From contig JAFTXV010000003.1 of the NCBI GenBank assembly GCA_017461505.1, positions 53,013 to 117,012 of the forward strand: a stretch of 64,000 nucleotides of DNA, in the 5' to 3' direction. Below are positions 25,689-33,462 of the stretch, piece by piece. The notes under the pieces were generated by a model, which had not been told where the DNA came from, made no database searches, and saw only the letters and a program-made list of their open reading frames with translations. Origin of the DNA: Paludibacteraceae bacterium (GTDB lineage Bacteria > Bacteroidota > Bacteroidia > Bacteroidales > Paludibacteraceae). Numbering within the stretch: the stretch's first letter is position 1; each line of letters starts with the position of its first letter. The position numbers and the translations under genes were made by a program.

Positions 25689-27529
25689 AGCTTTTCGTTT
25701 TCTAATTGGTTGATAATCTTGGTAGTATCGTTGTAGATGTCTTGCATTGCATGGTCGGATGTAGGTGCATAGCGTGCAAATTCAGCAGTAGAAAGCACAT
25801 GTAGCACCTCGTGGATAATGCTATTTGATACACCCTTAGTAGCAAGGATTTGTGCAATATTCTCTTTGTTGAGTTGTGCAGTAGGAATAGATAGACGGTC
25901 GCTCAGATAGGTCCACGCAGCACGTTCAATCTCCTCAATGAACGCCGTTTTATTATCAGCTTTGAGCAGTTGTTCTGCCACCTTGAGGCGACGTTTTGCC
26001 ACCTTATTGGCCTTCTTGTAGCGTACACGGGTAATATCTGCGTTCTCTTTGATCTGCTTACGGAAGATAACAAAGAGTAAGGCAGCTAACAGTGTAGGTA
26101 TCAAGTAGCATAACCAAAACGTGAATGAACCGAAGGCAATAGAGAAAGATCGGATATTGGCTATCGGATATTGGATATCAGAATGGATGTAGCGGATATC
26201 AGTTCCCAGTTGTTGAATATCTTCTTTTTGTACGAAGTTATTAACCACAGTAGCATTCGCATCTTCTCCTGTAGGACGTGTAATACGAAGGGTATATTCT
26301 GGAGTGCTCAGCGTCTTGTATGCATCGGTCTGGGGGTCAAAATAAGCAAAGCTAACAGCAGGAATGGTGTAGATACCTCCAGCTCGTGGAATTGCTAGGT
26401 ATTCAATCGTTTTGGTGCCACTTACCCCCAATGTGGTAGTCTTAAAATTATTGGTGACTTTAGGATCATATACCTCAAATCCCTCTGGCCAGTCAATAGC
26501 AGGGGTTTTGAGCAGTTTCATATTTCCAGAACCTTGGATGGTGAGTGTAAGAGTAACTGCCTCGTTGGCCTGCAGATCTGTGCTAGAGATATTGCTATTG
26601 ATACTAAATTGTCCTACGCCTCCATAGAAGTCCTTAGGTTTTCCAACTGGTAATGATGATACGTGAATAGTGACGCTAGGAGCTGTAAGTGGTTTGGTAA
26701 CAGTGGTATAGCTATTGAAGAAGTCGTCGAAGATACTACGTACTTGTGCACGGTTTTGTACGCGCAACAAAGCTTCAAATTGTGCTGCATCAATCACAAT
26801 ATCTCCACTACGTTGTGGGAACAATAGCGTTCTATAGAGGACCGCCACTTGATAGTTGCGACCATTATAATGCTCTAGTTCGGTTTGGATATCTCCTAAT
26901 TCGATATCTTGCTTGAGAAAACCTTTGAACTCTGGAAGCCGGGTGTTGTTGGTGAGTTGCGCAACATCTACCCCAGCGAAATAGAGTTTGTATGTCAGTA
27001 GTATAGCCTCTTGTTCGCAAACCTTTGTTTTGCTCACGATGGTGCGCATGAAGATGTTCTCCTCACTCACGTTGTTAGTGGATGTGTTGGAGGAAGTGCG
27101 TTGTTGGCTCGTGGTGCTCGTTTTGTTGGCAGAAGCGCTAGAAGGTTGATCAGGTGGCAACACCGTGATACGTACACCATTGGAGGTATGTTGTGTACCA
27201 TCCACCTTGATGGTTGCAGGAGGAATAGTGTAAGTACCTTCCTTGTTTGCCATAAGGGTATAGGTGTAGGTGATAGTGAAAGAAGAGGTACGCTTACCAT
27301 TTACAAACGAGGTGGAAGATGATTGCGAGGTATATGGACCTGCTAAGTAGTCAAAATCGGTAAATTCAGGTGCACGCAAATCTTTTGCACGTTGATTGAC
27401 CGAATAGGATAGTTGAAAGGGATTACCTACTATCACTTGTGCAGGTGCAGAGGCTTTGAACTCTACATCTTGTGCAAAGGCGGTCAGCGCTGTGCTGCAA
27501 ATCAATAATATCAATAGTATCTTTTTCAT
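25685..27529 (-). CDS. batD: BatD-family membrane protein
   Basis: 614 residues. Signal peptide (LLILLICSTALTAFA), a BatD N-terminal domain that opens VEFKASAPAQVIVGNPFQLSY, several Ig-like segments, a Ser/Thr/Asn-rich linker near 135-155, then one membrane segment (about 465-490, FTFWLCYLIPTLLAALLFVI) and a cytoplasmic helical C-terminal region (RRLKVAEQLLKADN). Fits BatD in length and layout. It ends overlapping batE and starts 4 bases after batC. Confidence 0.9.
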   Translation of the reverse strand: MKKILLILLICSTALTAFAQDVEFKASAPAQVIVGNPFQLSYSVNQRAKDLRAPEFTDFDYLAGPYTSQSSSTSFVNGKRTSSFTITYTYTLMANKEGTYTIPPATIKVDGTQHTSNGVRITVLPPDQPSSASANKTSTTSQQRTSSNTSTNNVSEENIFMRTIVSKTKVCEQEAILLTYKLYFAGVDVAQLTNNTRLPEFKGFLKQDIELGDIQTELEHYNGRNYQVAVLYRTLLFPQRSGDIVIDAAQFEALLRVQNRAQVRSIFDDFFNSYTTVTKPLTAPSVTIHVSSLPVGKPKDFYGGVGQFSINSNISSTDLQANEAVTLTLTIQGSGNMKLLKTPAIDWPEGFEVYDPKVTNNFKTTTLGVSGTKTIEYLAIPRAGGIYTIPAVSFAYFDPQTDAYKTLSTPEYTLRITRPTGEDANATVVNNFVQKEDIQQLGTDIRYIHSDIQYPIANIRSFSIAFGSFTFWLCYLIPTLLAALLFVIFRKQIKENADITRVRYKKANKVAKRRLKVAEQLLKADNKTAFIEEIERAAWTYLSDRLSIPTAQLNKENIAQILATKGVSNSIIHEVLHVLSTAEFARYAPTSDHAMQDIYNDTTKIINQLENEKL

Positions 27530-27533
27530 AATC

Positions 27534-28238
27534 TTACCATTCTTTCTCTACACGTCTTTTTTTGCCTTGTTGGCGTTGTAGTTTCTCTTGTGTTTCTTGT
27601 TCGTCTTGTTCGAGAGCTTGCAGGATCTGTTCGGCTGTCTCTTTGTCCATTTGTTGCTCTTGTTGCTGTTGCTGCTGCTGTTGATCTTGTTGCTGTTGAT
27701 CCTTCTGCTGTTGTTCTTGCTGCTGTTGTTCTTGCTGCTCTTGTTGTTGATTTTGATCTTGATTTTGTTGTTGCTGTTGCTGTTGTTGTTGGAGCTGCTG
27801 CATTGCTTTTACCAAATTGTAGCGTGTATCATTGTCTTTTGGATTACGGCGCAATGATTGTTGATAAGCAGCTACCGCTTTGTCATACTGCTGTTGTGCA
27901 TACAGCGCATTACCCATGTTGTGATATGTACTAGCAAAGCGGCTATTAATTTGTTCTTTGCGTGTTTTGTCGTCTTTTTTTAGTAGCTCTTCCGCCTTAG
28001 TGTATTGCTCCAATGCCTCGGGATACTTCTCCTGACGGAAGAGTGCATCCCCTAGATTGTAGTGCGCCTCGAATGATTGGTTGTTTTTATCTAGTGCACG
28101 ACGGTAATTCATCTCTGCCTCCACATAGTTAGAGTCATTGAATTGTTTATTTCCACGACGAACATCAGGACTCTCTTGTTGCGCAAAGAGCAGCGAGAAG
28201 GAACTTAACAATATAGTAGTCAATAAAATACGCATCAT
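27534..28238 (-). CDS. batC: BatC: TPR protein with Gln-rich C-terminal region
   Basis: The start at 28238 gives MMRILLTTILLSSFSLLFAQ, a signal peptide; the longer frame upstream runs through a purine-rich repeat and is rejected. TPR repeats span about 25-140 (EAHYNLGDALFRQEKYPEALEQY, TYHNMGNALYAQQQYDKAV). From about 150 to 205 the protein is nearly all Gln with a few Glu, Asp and Lys, followed by a charged helix. Known BatC proteins combine TPRs with a charged, low-complexity tail, so the tail is an exaggerated version of a family trait. Confidence 0.88.
   Translation of the reverse strand: MMRILLTTILLSSFSLLFAQQESPDVRRGNKQFNDSNYVEAEMNYRRALDKNNQSFEAHYNLGDALFRQEKYPEALEQYTKAEELLKKDDKTRKEQINSRFASTYHNMGNALYAQQQYDKAVAAYQQSLRRNPKDNDTRYNLVKAMQQLQQQQQQQQQNQDQNQQQEQQEQQQQEQQQKDQQQQDQQQQQQQQEQQMDKETAEQILQALEQDEQETQEKLQRQQGKKRRVEKEW
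27650..27801. repeat. CAG/CAA microsatellite coding for poly-Gln in batC
   Basis: Long run of TTG/CTG triplets on the + strand (CAA/CAG on the coding strand). It stays in frame as triplets, so copy-number change would alter tail length without frameshift. Confidence 0.9.
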
Positions 28239-28275
28239 ATTACATTTCAGTTTTTCGTTTTCACTTTTCCGTTTT
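28238..28275. repeat. Purine-rich short repeat at the batB/batC junction
   Basis: On the minus strand, units of the form GAAAA(C/G)TGAAAA run over the batB stop codon and spacer. Related to the stretch at 30345-30415. Confidence 0.5.
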
Positions 28276-29298
28276 TTCTCCAAATAAGTCCATACGTGTG
28301 AGGCGATGGTTCTTGCGTGAGAGGATAAAGAACTCAATAACTAACAGCAGCAATGCTATTAGCACGAATGATTGATATTGCTCGTTGTAGTCGGCATATA
28401 CGGTGGTTTCTAACTCTGAAGTGGCAATACGTTCCAACTCTTGTTGCAAGGTACGCATAGCTGTATTGGTATTGTCGCATCGTACATAGGCACCATTGCC
28501 TGCTTGTGCTATTTGTTGACACATTTCTTCGTTGAGACGGCTCACTACCACTTGTCCACTACGATCTTTGAAATAGTCGTTGGTACCAGGTTTTGGAATG
28601 GGTGAACCTTCTGGTTTACCAATACCAATCACAAATACTTGTATGCCCAATTCTTGAGCTTGTTTAGCAGCAGCGATGGCATCGTCTTCGTGGTTTTCAC
28701 CATCTGTGATGAGGATAATGGCACGTCCTGCTTCGCTCTCTTGTGCTCCAAAGGAGGTGATGGCTGTTTGAAGAGCAGCGCCAATAGCAGTACCCTGTGT
28801 TTGAATCAAGTTCGGTGTGATGGTATTGAGGAACATCTTGGCCGATACGTAGTCGCAGGTTATTGGTAGTTGTGTGAATGCTTCGCCTGCAAAAACGACT
28901 AACCCAACTTTGTCATCCACCATATTGTCAATCATCTTGCTAAGCATCTGTTTTGCTCGGTCTAAACGATTAGGTACCACATCCTCTGCAAGCATAGAGT
29001 TGGATATATCCAAGGCTACCATGACTTCAATACCTTGCCGCTTGACGATTTTTTCTTTTTGTCCGTATTGTGGACGTGCAGCAGCCACGGTGAGTAGCAC
29101 CAATGCTGCAATTAATAGACTGAACTTCCACACTGGGCGACTCTTAGAGGCGTCAGGCATAAGTTGTGCCATCAGTTCGGGATCACCAAATTCTGCCAAC
29201 TGACGACTTTTACGCTTGGTATAGATGATGTATGCAATCACGAATACGGGTATTGTGATTAGCCACCAAAGCATTTCTATATTTGCGAATCTAAACAT
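28261..29298 (-). CDS. batB: BatB: von Willebrand factor A domain membrane protein
   Basis: 345 residues. N-terminal membrane segment pair (WWLITIPVFVIAYIIY, LLIAALVLLTVAAA) followed by a VWA domain (about 90-285) with an intact MIDAS: DISNSM, the Thr region and TDGEN. A C-terminal membrane helix follows (FVLIALLLLVIEFFIL). Paralogous to batA next to it. VWA domains are periplasmic in Bat proteins and probably mediate complex assembly. Confidence 0.92.
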   Translation of the reverse strand: MFRFANIEMLWWLITIPVFVIAYIIYTKRKSRQLAEFGDPELMAQLMPDASKSRPVWKFSLLIAALVLLTVAAARPQYGQKEKIVKRQGIEVMVALDISNSMLAEDVVPNRLDRAKQMLSKMIDNMVDDKVGLVVFAGEAFTQLPITCDYVSAKMFLNTITPNLIQTQGTAIGAALQTAITSFGAQESEAGRAIILITDGENHEDDAIAAAKQAQELGIQVFVIGIGKPEGSPIPKPGTNDYFKDRSGQVVVSRLNEEMCQQIAQAGNGAYVRCDNTNTAMRTLQQELERIATSELETTVYADYNEQYQSFVLIALLLLVIEFFILSRKNHRLTRMDLFGEKTEK

Positions 29299-29342
29299 AT
29301 CTCTATTCTCTAAACACTAAACTTTAAACACTCAACTCTCAA
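29299..29342. repeat. Degenerate AAACACT/AACTCTC spacer between batA and batB
   Basis: Low-complexity tract made of short A/C/T-rich units; no promoter was found in it. Confidence 0.4.
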
Positions 29343-30332
29343 CTATTCCGCAAGGGTACGAATAACAAAGAAACGGATGAGTACTTCTAAAAGCAAGCAA
29401 AGTAATGCTGCTGTCAGGAATGGCATAAAGTGCTCAGTACGTTTGGAGTACTCGCGAACGCGAATTTTTGTTTTCTCCAGTTGGTCAATCTGTTGGTAGA
29501 TATTACGCAGACTATTATTGTCGGTTGCGCGGAAATACTCACCACCAGTTAGTTGGGCTATATTACGGAGTGTTGTCTCGTCAAACTCCGAACTCATTGT
29601 ACCATATTGTACACCGTATGGGGTATGGATGGGGACACGTACTTGGTCGCTATAGCTACCTACGCCAATTGCGTATACGCGTATATCAAAGGTCTTAGCA
29701 ATCTCGGCTGCTGTTTGTGGATCTATATCGCCACGGTTGTTACTACCATCAGTGAGCAGAATCACCACCTTTGACTTGGTAGTAGAGTCTTTCATACGAT
29801 TGACGGCGTTGGCTAGACCTAGACCGATGGCGGTACCATCTTCAATCATTCCGAATTTTACCGATTGGAATAGGTTGACCAATACTGCATGGTCGGTGGT
29901 CAATGGACATTGTGTGAAACTCTCACCTGCAAATACTACCAAGCCAATCTGGTCGTTTGGTCGCGATAGAACGAACTCAGTCGCGACTGCTTTAGCCGCG
30001 TCTAAGCGGTTCGGCTTGAGGTCTTCGCCAAGCATTGTACCTGAGATATCAAGCGCCATCATGATATCTATACCCTCAGTGGATTCGGATTGCCAACGGT
30101 TGCTGAGCTGTGGACGAGCTAGTGCCAAGGCTAATAGGGTGATGGCTGCTACGTGCAATACAAAGGGCACATGGATTAACCATACACGTATGCTCTTAGG
30201 TTGGTGCGACAAGTTCTCGGTAGATGATAATTGTACCGCTGCACGCGTGTTGTGAAGCTTCCATATATACCATCCTACTACTGGAATCAGTAGTAAGAGC
30301 AAAAATAAATATCCAGGATTAGCAAATGTCAT
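29343..30332 (-). CDS. batA: BatA: von Willebrand factor A domain membrane protein
   Basis: 329 residues with the same layout as batB: two N-terminal membrane segments (FLLLLLIPVVGWYIW, VLHVAAITLLALALA), a VWA domain with MIDAS DISGTM and TDGSNNRGD (about 90-290), and a C-terminal membrane helix. It precedes batB, the standard order. Confidence 0.92.
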   Translation of the reverse strand: MTFANPGYLFLLLLLIPVVGWYIWKLHNTRAAVQLSSTENLSHQPKSIRVWLIHVPFVLHVAAITLLALALARPQLSNRWQSESTEGIDIMMALDISGTMLGEDLKPNRLDAAKAVATEFVLSRPNDQIGLVVFAGESFTQCPLTTDHAVLVNLFQSVKFGMIEDGTAIGLGLANAVNRMKDSTTKSKVVILLTDGSNNRGDIDPQTAAEIAKTFDIRVYAIGVGSYSDQVRVPIHTPYGVQYGTMSSEFDETTLRNIAQLTGGEYFRATDNNSLRNIYQQIDQLEKTKIRVREYSKRTEHFMPFLTAALLCLLLEVLIRFFVIRTLAE

Positions 30333-30344
30333 GTTTCAAAACAA

Positions 30345-30415
30345 AAATCAATTATCCAAAATTCACCTCTCAGTTTTCACCTTTCAGTTTTCACTTTTCA
30401 CCTCTTCGATAGGGG
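30345..30415. repeat. Purine-rich minisatellite upstream of batA
   Basis: On the minus strand, tandem GTGAAAACTGAAAGG-type units run through the last codons and stop of the preceding gene (EVKSEN) into the spacer before batA. Confidence 0.6.
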
Positions 30416-31283
30416 TAGTTTCTTTCACAAACGTATATGCACTACGTAGGCTTGTTTCGTTTTCATCGGGAGTGGTAGTCCATTTGGCAAACTTTACGAG
30501 ATCTGCTAAAGTGAGCATTTTACGGAGTTGCTCAAATATATCCTTCTTTTCGCTCAATAGTGGGCGCATAGCACGCAAGGTCTCGTCAGAAGTTTGTTCT
30601 GCACTGTTCACCTCAAAGCGGCGGTCGATATATTCGCGTAGCACGTCGGTGAGTTGAGTGTGGTATTCTTTGACTTGTCCCGCTTGCCAAATCTTCTGCT
30701 CTCGGATAGCATCCAGTTTCTCCAATGCCACTTCTTCTGCAGGGCGCATTGGTTCGGTAGGAAGAGCCTCCTCCTCCTTCTTACCCATACGACTTTGCAG
30801 GTAATTGATAAGATAGTATCCACCAAATCCGACACCAACAATAGCTAATGCTAGTAATACCCAACGCAATATTCCCCACCACCAGATAGGTGCGCGATAG
30901 ATGCCCTTGATATCGGTGATGGCTATGTCGGTGCTATCTATCTCAAAGGGCTGTACTACATTGAGCATCAGTGACTCACTCCAAATTGTATCATTGCCAG
31001 TGATAAAAGGCAATGGCGCAATATAGAATAGCGAATCTTCGAATGATGTGAGTGTAAGGTATTGGTTGTATTGTATACGTCCGTCGTTGAGGGTCGTTGT
31101 ATCAATGATAGTGCGATCTACAATTTCAATGCCAGGAATGAGTTGTTCATCCAGCATTGGCAACTGCACTTGCTCACCCACTTCGCAGGTGGCGCGCAAA
31201 TGCAAGTCGGTTTGATCACCGATGAAGAGGGTAGTACTATCTATTGCGGCACTAACCACTAGTGCCAAAATTGTTGTTAGCAT
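30384..31283 (-). CDS. BatD-like/DUF4381-like membrane protein of the Bat operon
   Basis: 299 residues. Short signal peptide (MLTTILALVVSAAI), a periplasmic beta domain (about 20-170), one membrane helix (about 175-200, WWGILRWVLLALAIVGVGFGGYYL) and a cytoplasmic helical region (EKLDAIREQKIWQAGQ, VLREYIDRRFEV). Proteins of this type commonly lie between the DUF58 gene and batA. The start overlaps the DUF58 stop by 7 bases. Function unknown; it probably scaffolds the MoxR-VWA complex. Confidence 0.75.
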   Translation of the reverse strand: MLTTILALVVSAAIDSTTLFIGDQTDLHLRATCEVGEQVQLPMLDEQLIPGIEIVDRTIIDTTTLNDGRIQYNQYLTLTSFEDSLFYIAPLPFITGNDTIWSESLMLNVVQPFEIDSTDIAITDIKGIYRAPIWWWGILRWVLLALAIVGVGFGGYYLINYLQSRMGKKEEEALPTEPMRPAEEVALEKLDAIREQKIWQAGQVKEYHTQLTDVLREYIDRRFEVNSAEQTSDETLRAMRPLLSEKKDIFEQLRKMLTLADLVKFAKWTTTPDENETSLRSAYTFVKETTPIEEVKSEN

Positions 31284-32140
31284 TTGAATAGGTGCATTAA
31301 AGCTTTCACATAATCTTGATCTGTACGTACACTGACATGATTGACACCAGTACGGGTAAAGAGTTGCTCTATGTCATTTTGGTTATCGCGCCAAGCTTGT
31401 CCGTACTGATTGCGTACTGAAGCAATAGCAGTGTCAACCCACAAGTCATTGCCCGTTTCGGCATCGTGGAACTTCACCAATCCAATATTTGGTAGTTCTG
31501 CTTCACGACGATCGTATATCTGTATAGCATTCACCTCATGGCGATTGGATGCGATGAGCAATGGTTTGTACATTGCTCCTGCCCCGATAAAGTCGGAGAT
31601 AAGGAATGCCGTACAATGGCGTTTCTGTGCATTGGTAAAATATTGCAGTGCTTGCGCGACGTCAGTGCCTGTAGATGTTGGCTCGAAGTTTAGCAATTCG
31701 CGGATAATATGCAGCACATGCGTTTTACCTTTCTTAGCTGGGATAAACTTCTCAATCTTGTCGGAGAAGAATATCACACCCACCTTATCGTTGTTAGCGA
31801 TGGTGGAGAAAGCCAATGTAGCCGCCACCTCTGCCATCATATCGCGTTTCATTTGGCTGAGCGTACCAAAATTACGACTGCCCGACACATCCACGAGGAG
31901 CATCACAGTCAGTTCGCGCTCCTCTTCAAACACCTTGATATAGGGTTTGTTGAGGCGTGCTGTCACGTTCCAGTCAATAGAGCGTACATCATCCCCGGGC
32001 TGATACTCACGCACTTCGGAAAACGCCATACCGCGTCCTTTAAACTGCGAGTGGTATTCGCCTGCGAAGATATTGCGACTCAGTTTGCGAGTCTTGATCT
32101 CTATCTTCCGTACCCGTTTAAGTAATTCTTCTGAAGTCAT
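31277..32140 (-). CDS. DUF58-domain protein of the Bat operon
   Basis: 287 residues. The DUF58 signature is near SIDWNVTARLNKPYIKVFEEERELTVMLL (given in part: DVRSIDWNVTARLNKP), with a VWA-like DVSGSRNFGT following. No signal peptide, so cytoplasmic. DUF58 proteins are partners of MoxR ATPases. The start is 2 bases after the moxR stop. Confidence 0.9.
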   Translation of the reverse strand: MTSEELLKRVRKIEIKTRKLSRNIFAGEYHSQFKGRGMAFSEVREYQPGDDVRSIDWNVTARLNKPYIKVFEEERELTVMLLVDVSGSRNFGTLSQMKRDMMAEVAATLAFSTIANNDKVGVIFFSDKIEKFIPAKKGKTHVLHIIRELLNFEPTSTGTDVAQALQYFTNAQKRHCTAFLISDFIGAGAMYKPLLIASNRHEVNAIQIYDRREAELPNIGLVKFHDAETGNDLWVDTAIASVRNQYGQAWRDNQNDIEQLFTRTGVNHVSVRTDQDYVKALMHLFKC

Positions 32141-32141
32141 T

Positions 32142-33137
32142 TTATGGTACTTGAACAGCGTTCAATACTTCGGTGATAATATCCTCTGTAGTGATGTTGT
32201 TGGCTTCAGCCTCGTAGGTGAGACCAATACGGTGGCGAAGTACGTCGTAGCAAACAGCTCGTACATCCTCAGGGATTACGTAACCACGACGGTGGATAAA
32301 GGCGTATGCACGCGCTGCCAATGCCAAGTTGATACTTGCACGTGGTGAGCCACCAAACTGAATCATAGGTTTGATATTATCCAAACCGTATGCCTCTGGT
32401 TGACGGGTAGCAAATACGATATCCACGATATACTTTTCGATTTTTTCGTCAAGATATACTTCGCGTACTATTTGGCGTGCTTTGATAATATCAGCGGTAT
32501 TGAGGATCGCATTGACTTTAATCTTTTCGCCTGTGATGTTTTGGCGAATGATTTGCATTTCCTCTTCCTTCTTTGGATAACCAATCACTACTTTGAGCAT
32601 GAAACGGTCGGTTTGTGCCTCTGGCAATGGATAGGTACCTTCTTGCTCAATAGGGTTTTGGGTCGCCAATACAAGGAAAGGCTCATCGAGTGGGAAGGTC
32701 TTCTCACCGATGGTGATTTGACGCTCTTGCATTGCCTCAAGGAGAGCAGATTGTACCTTAGCAGGAGCACGGTTAATCTCGTCTGCTAGTACGAAATTAG
32801 CAAAAATAGGACCTTGCTTTACCTTAAACTCTTCGCTCTTTTGTGAATAGATTTGCGTACCAAGCAAATCGGCAGGCAAGAGATCGGGAGTAAACTGAAT
32901 ACGACTGAAGTCTGCTTTTACTAATTTAGCTAAAGTGTTGATGGCTAATGTTTTTGCCAAGCCAGGTACACCTTCTAAAAGGATGTGTCCATCAGCCAAA
33001 AGACCTATCAAAAGACTTTCTACCAAGTGCTTTTGACCTACAATCACTTTGTTCATACCCAATGTGAGGGCATCTACGAACGAACTCTCGCGCTCAATGC
33101 GTTCTTGCAGTTCGCGAATATCTACAGTTGTTTGCAT
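32142..33137 (-). CDS. MoxR-family AAA+ ATPase
   Basis: 331 residues. Walker A is in the GVPGLAKTLA segment, Walker B in FVLADEINRAPAKVQ, sensor 1 in VLATQNPIEQEGTYPLPEAQ, and the lid carries GGSPRASINL. MoxR ATPases are chaperones acting with VWA proteins, here DUF58, BatA and BatB. It is the first gene of the eight-gene operon. I could not identify a good TAnnTTTG promoter before it, so it may depend partly on readthrough from the upstream valS transcript. Confidence 0.93.
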   Translation of the reverse strand: MQTTVDIRELQERIERESSFVDALTLGMNKVIVGQKHLVESLLIGLLADGHILLEGVPGLAKTLAINTLAKLVKADFSRIQFTPDLLPADLLGTQIYSQKSEEFKVKQGPIFANFVLADEINRAPAKVQSALLEAMQERQITIGEKTFPLDEPFLVLATQNPIEQEGTYPLPEAQTDRFMLKVVIGYPKKEEEMQIIRQNITGEKIKVNAILNTADIIKARQIVREVYLDEKIEKYIVDIVFATRQPEAYGLDNIKPMIQFGGSPRASINLALAARAYAFIHRRGYVIPEDVRAVCYDVLRHRIGLTYEAEANNITTEDIITEVLNAVQVP

Positions 33138-33191
33138 ATGATAATAAGTTGTTTTGTCCGTATTCTATTCCACAAAAACCGTGCCAAAGTA

Positions 33192-33228
33192 AAAGAAAGC
33201 GTCAAGATTCAACCCTGACGCTTTCTTT
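33192..33228 (-). terminator. Terminator after the chorismate mutase gene
   Basis: A perfect 13-bp stem (33192-33204 with 33216-33228), an 11-base loop and T-rich sequence on the minus strand. It overlaps the last codons of the chorismate mutase gene. Confidence 0.8.
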
Positions 33229-33462
33229 ATGTAATGCTTCCATCACTTCGCGGATAAGCGTTTCACTCAACCCTTGCTGCTTACCCAATTCGAGGCACCG
33301 ATTGAGTACCTGTTGGTAGCGCTCTGGTTGTAGCACTTGTTCGCCGTTCGCACGTTTCCACTCACCAATCTCGCGAGCGGTATTCACACGCTGTGCGATA
33401 ATATCCCACAACTGTTTGTCCAGTTGGTCAATCTTTGTGCGTAGTGAGGATAGCTCTTTCAT
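33202..33462 (-). CDS. AroQ-type chorismate mutase
   Basis: 86 residues, the size of a free-standing AroQ domain. It catalyses chorismate to prephenate for Phe and Tyr synthesis. The three-helix pattern is visible: LRTKIDQLDKQLWDIIAQRVNTAREIG (in part), KRANGEQVLQPERYQQVL with the active-site Lys and Arg, and LIREVMEALHKESVRVE. The start overlaps the valS stop by one base, so it is coupled to valS, an unusual partner. In many Bacteroidales this domain is fused to other aromatic-pathway enzymes. Confidence 0.9.
   Translation of the reverse strand: MKELSSLRTKIDQLDKQLWDIIAQRVNTAREIGEWKRANGEQVLQPERYQQVLNRCLELGKQQGLSETLIREVMEALHKESVRVES

Noticed and set aside
27588-27934. Leu/Val-rich open frames opposite batC
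   Set aside because: They are the antisense reading of the CAG/CAA tract.
33120-33190. Promoter for moxR
   Set aside because: TTACTTTG is present on the minus strand but has a mismatch to TAnnTTTG and no TTG at 20 bases upstream; not strong enough to annotate.
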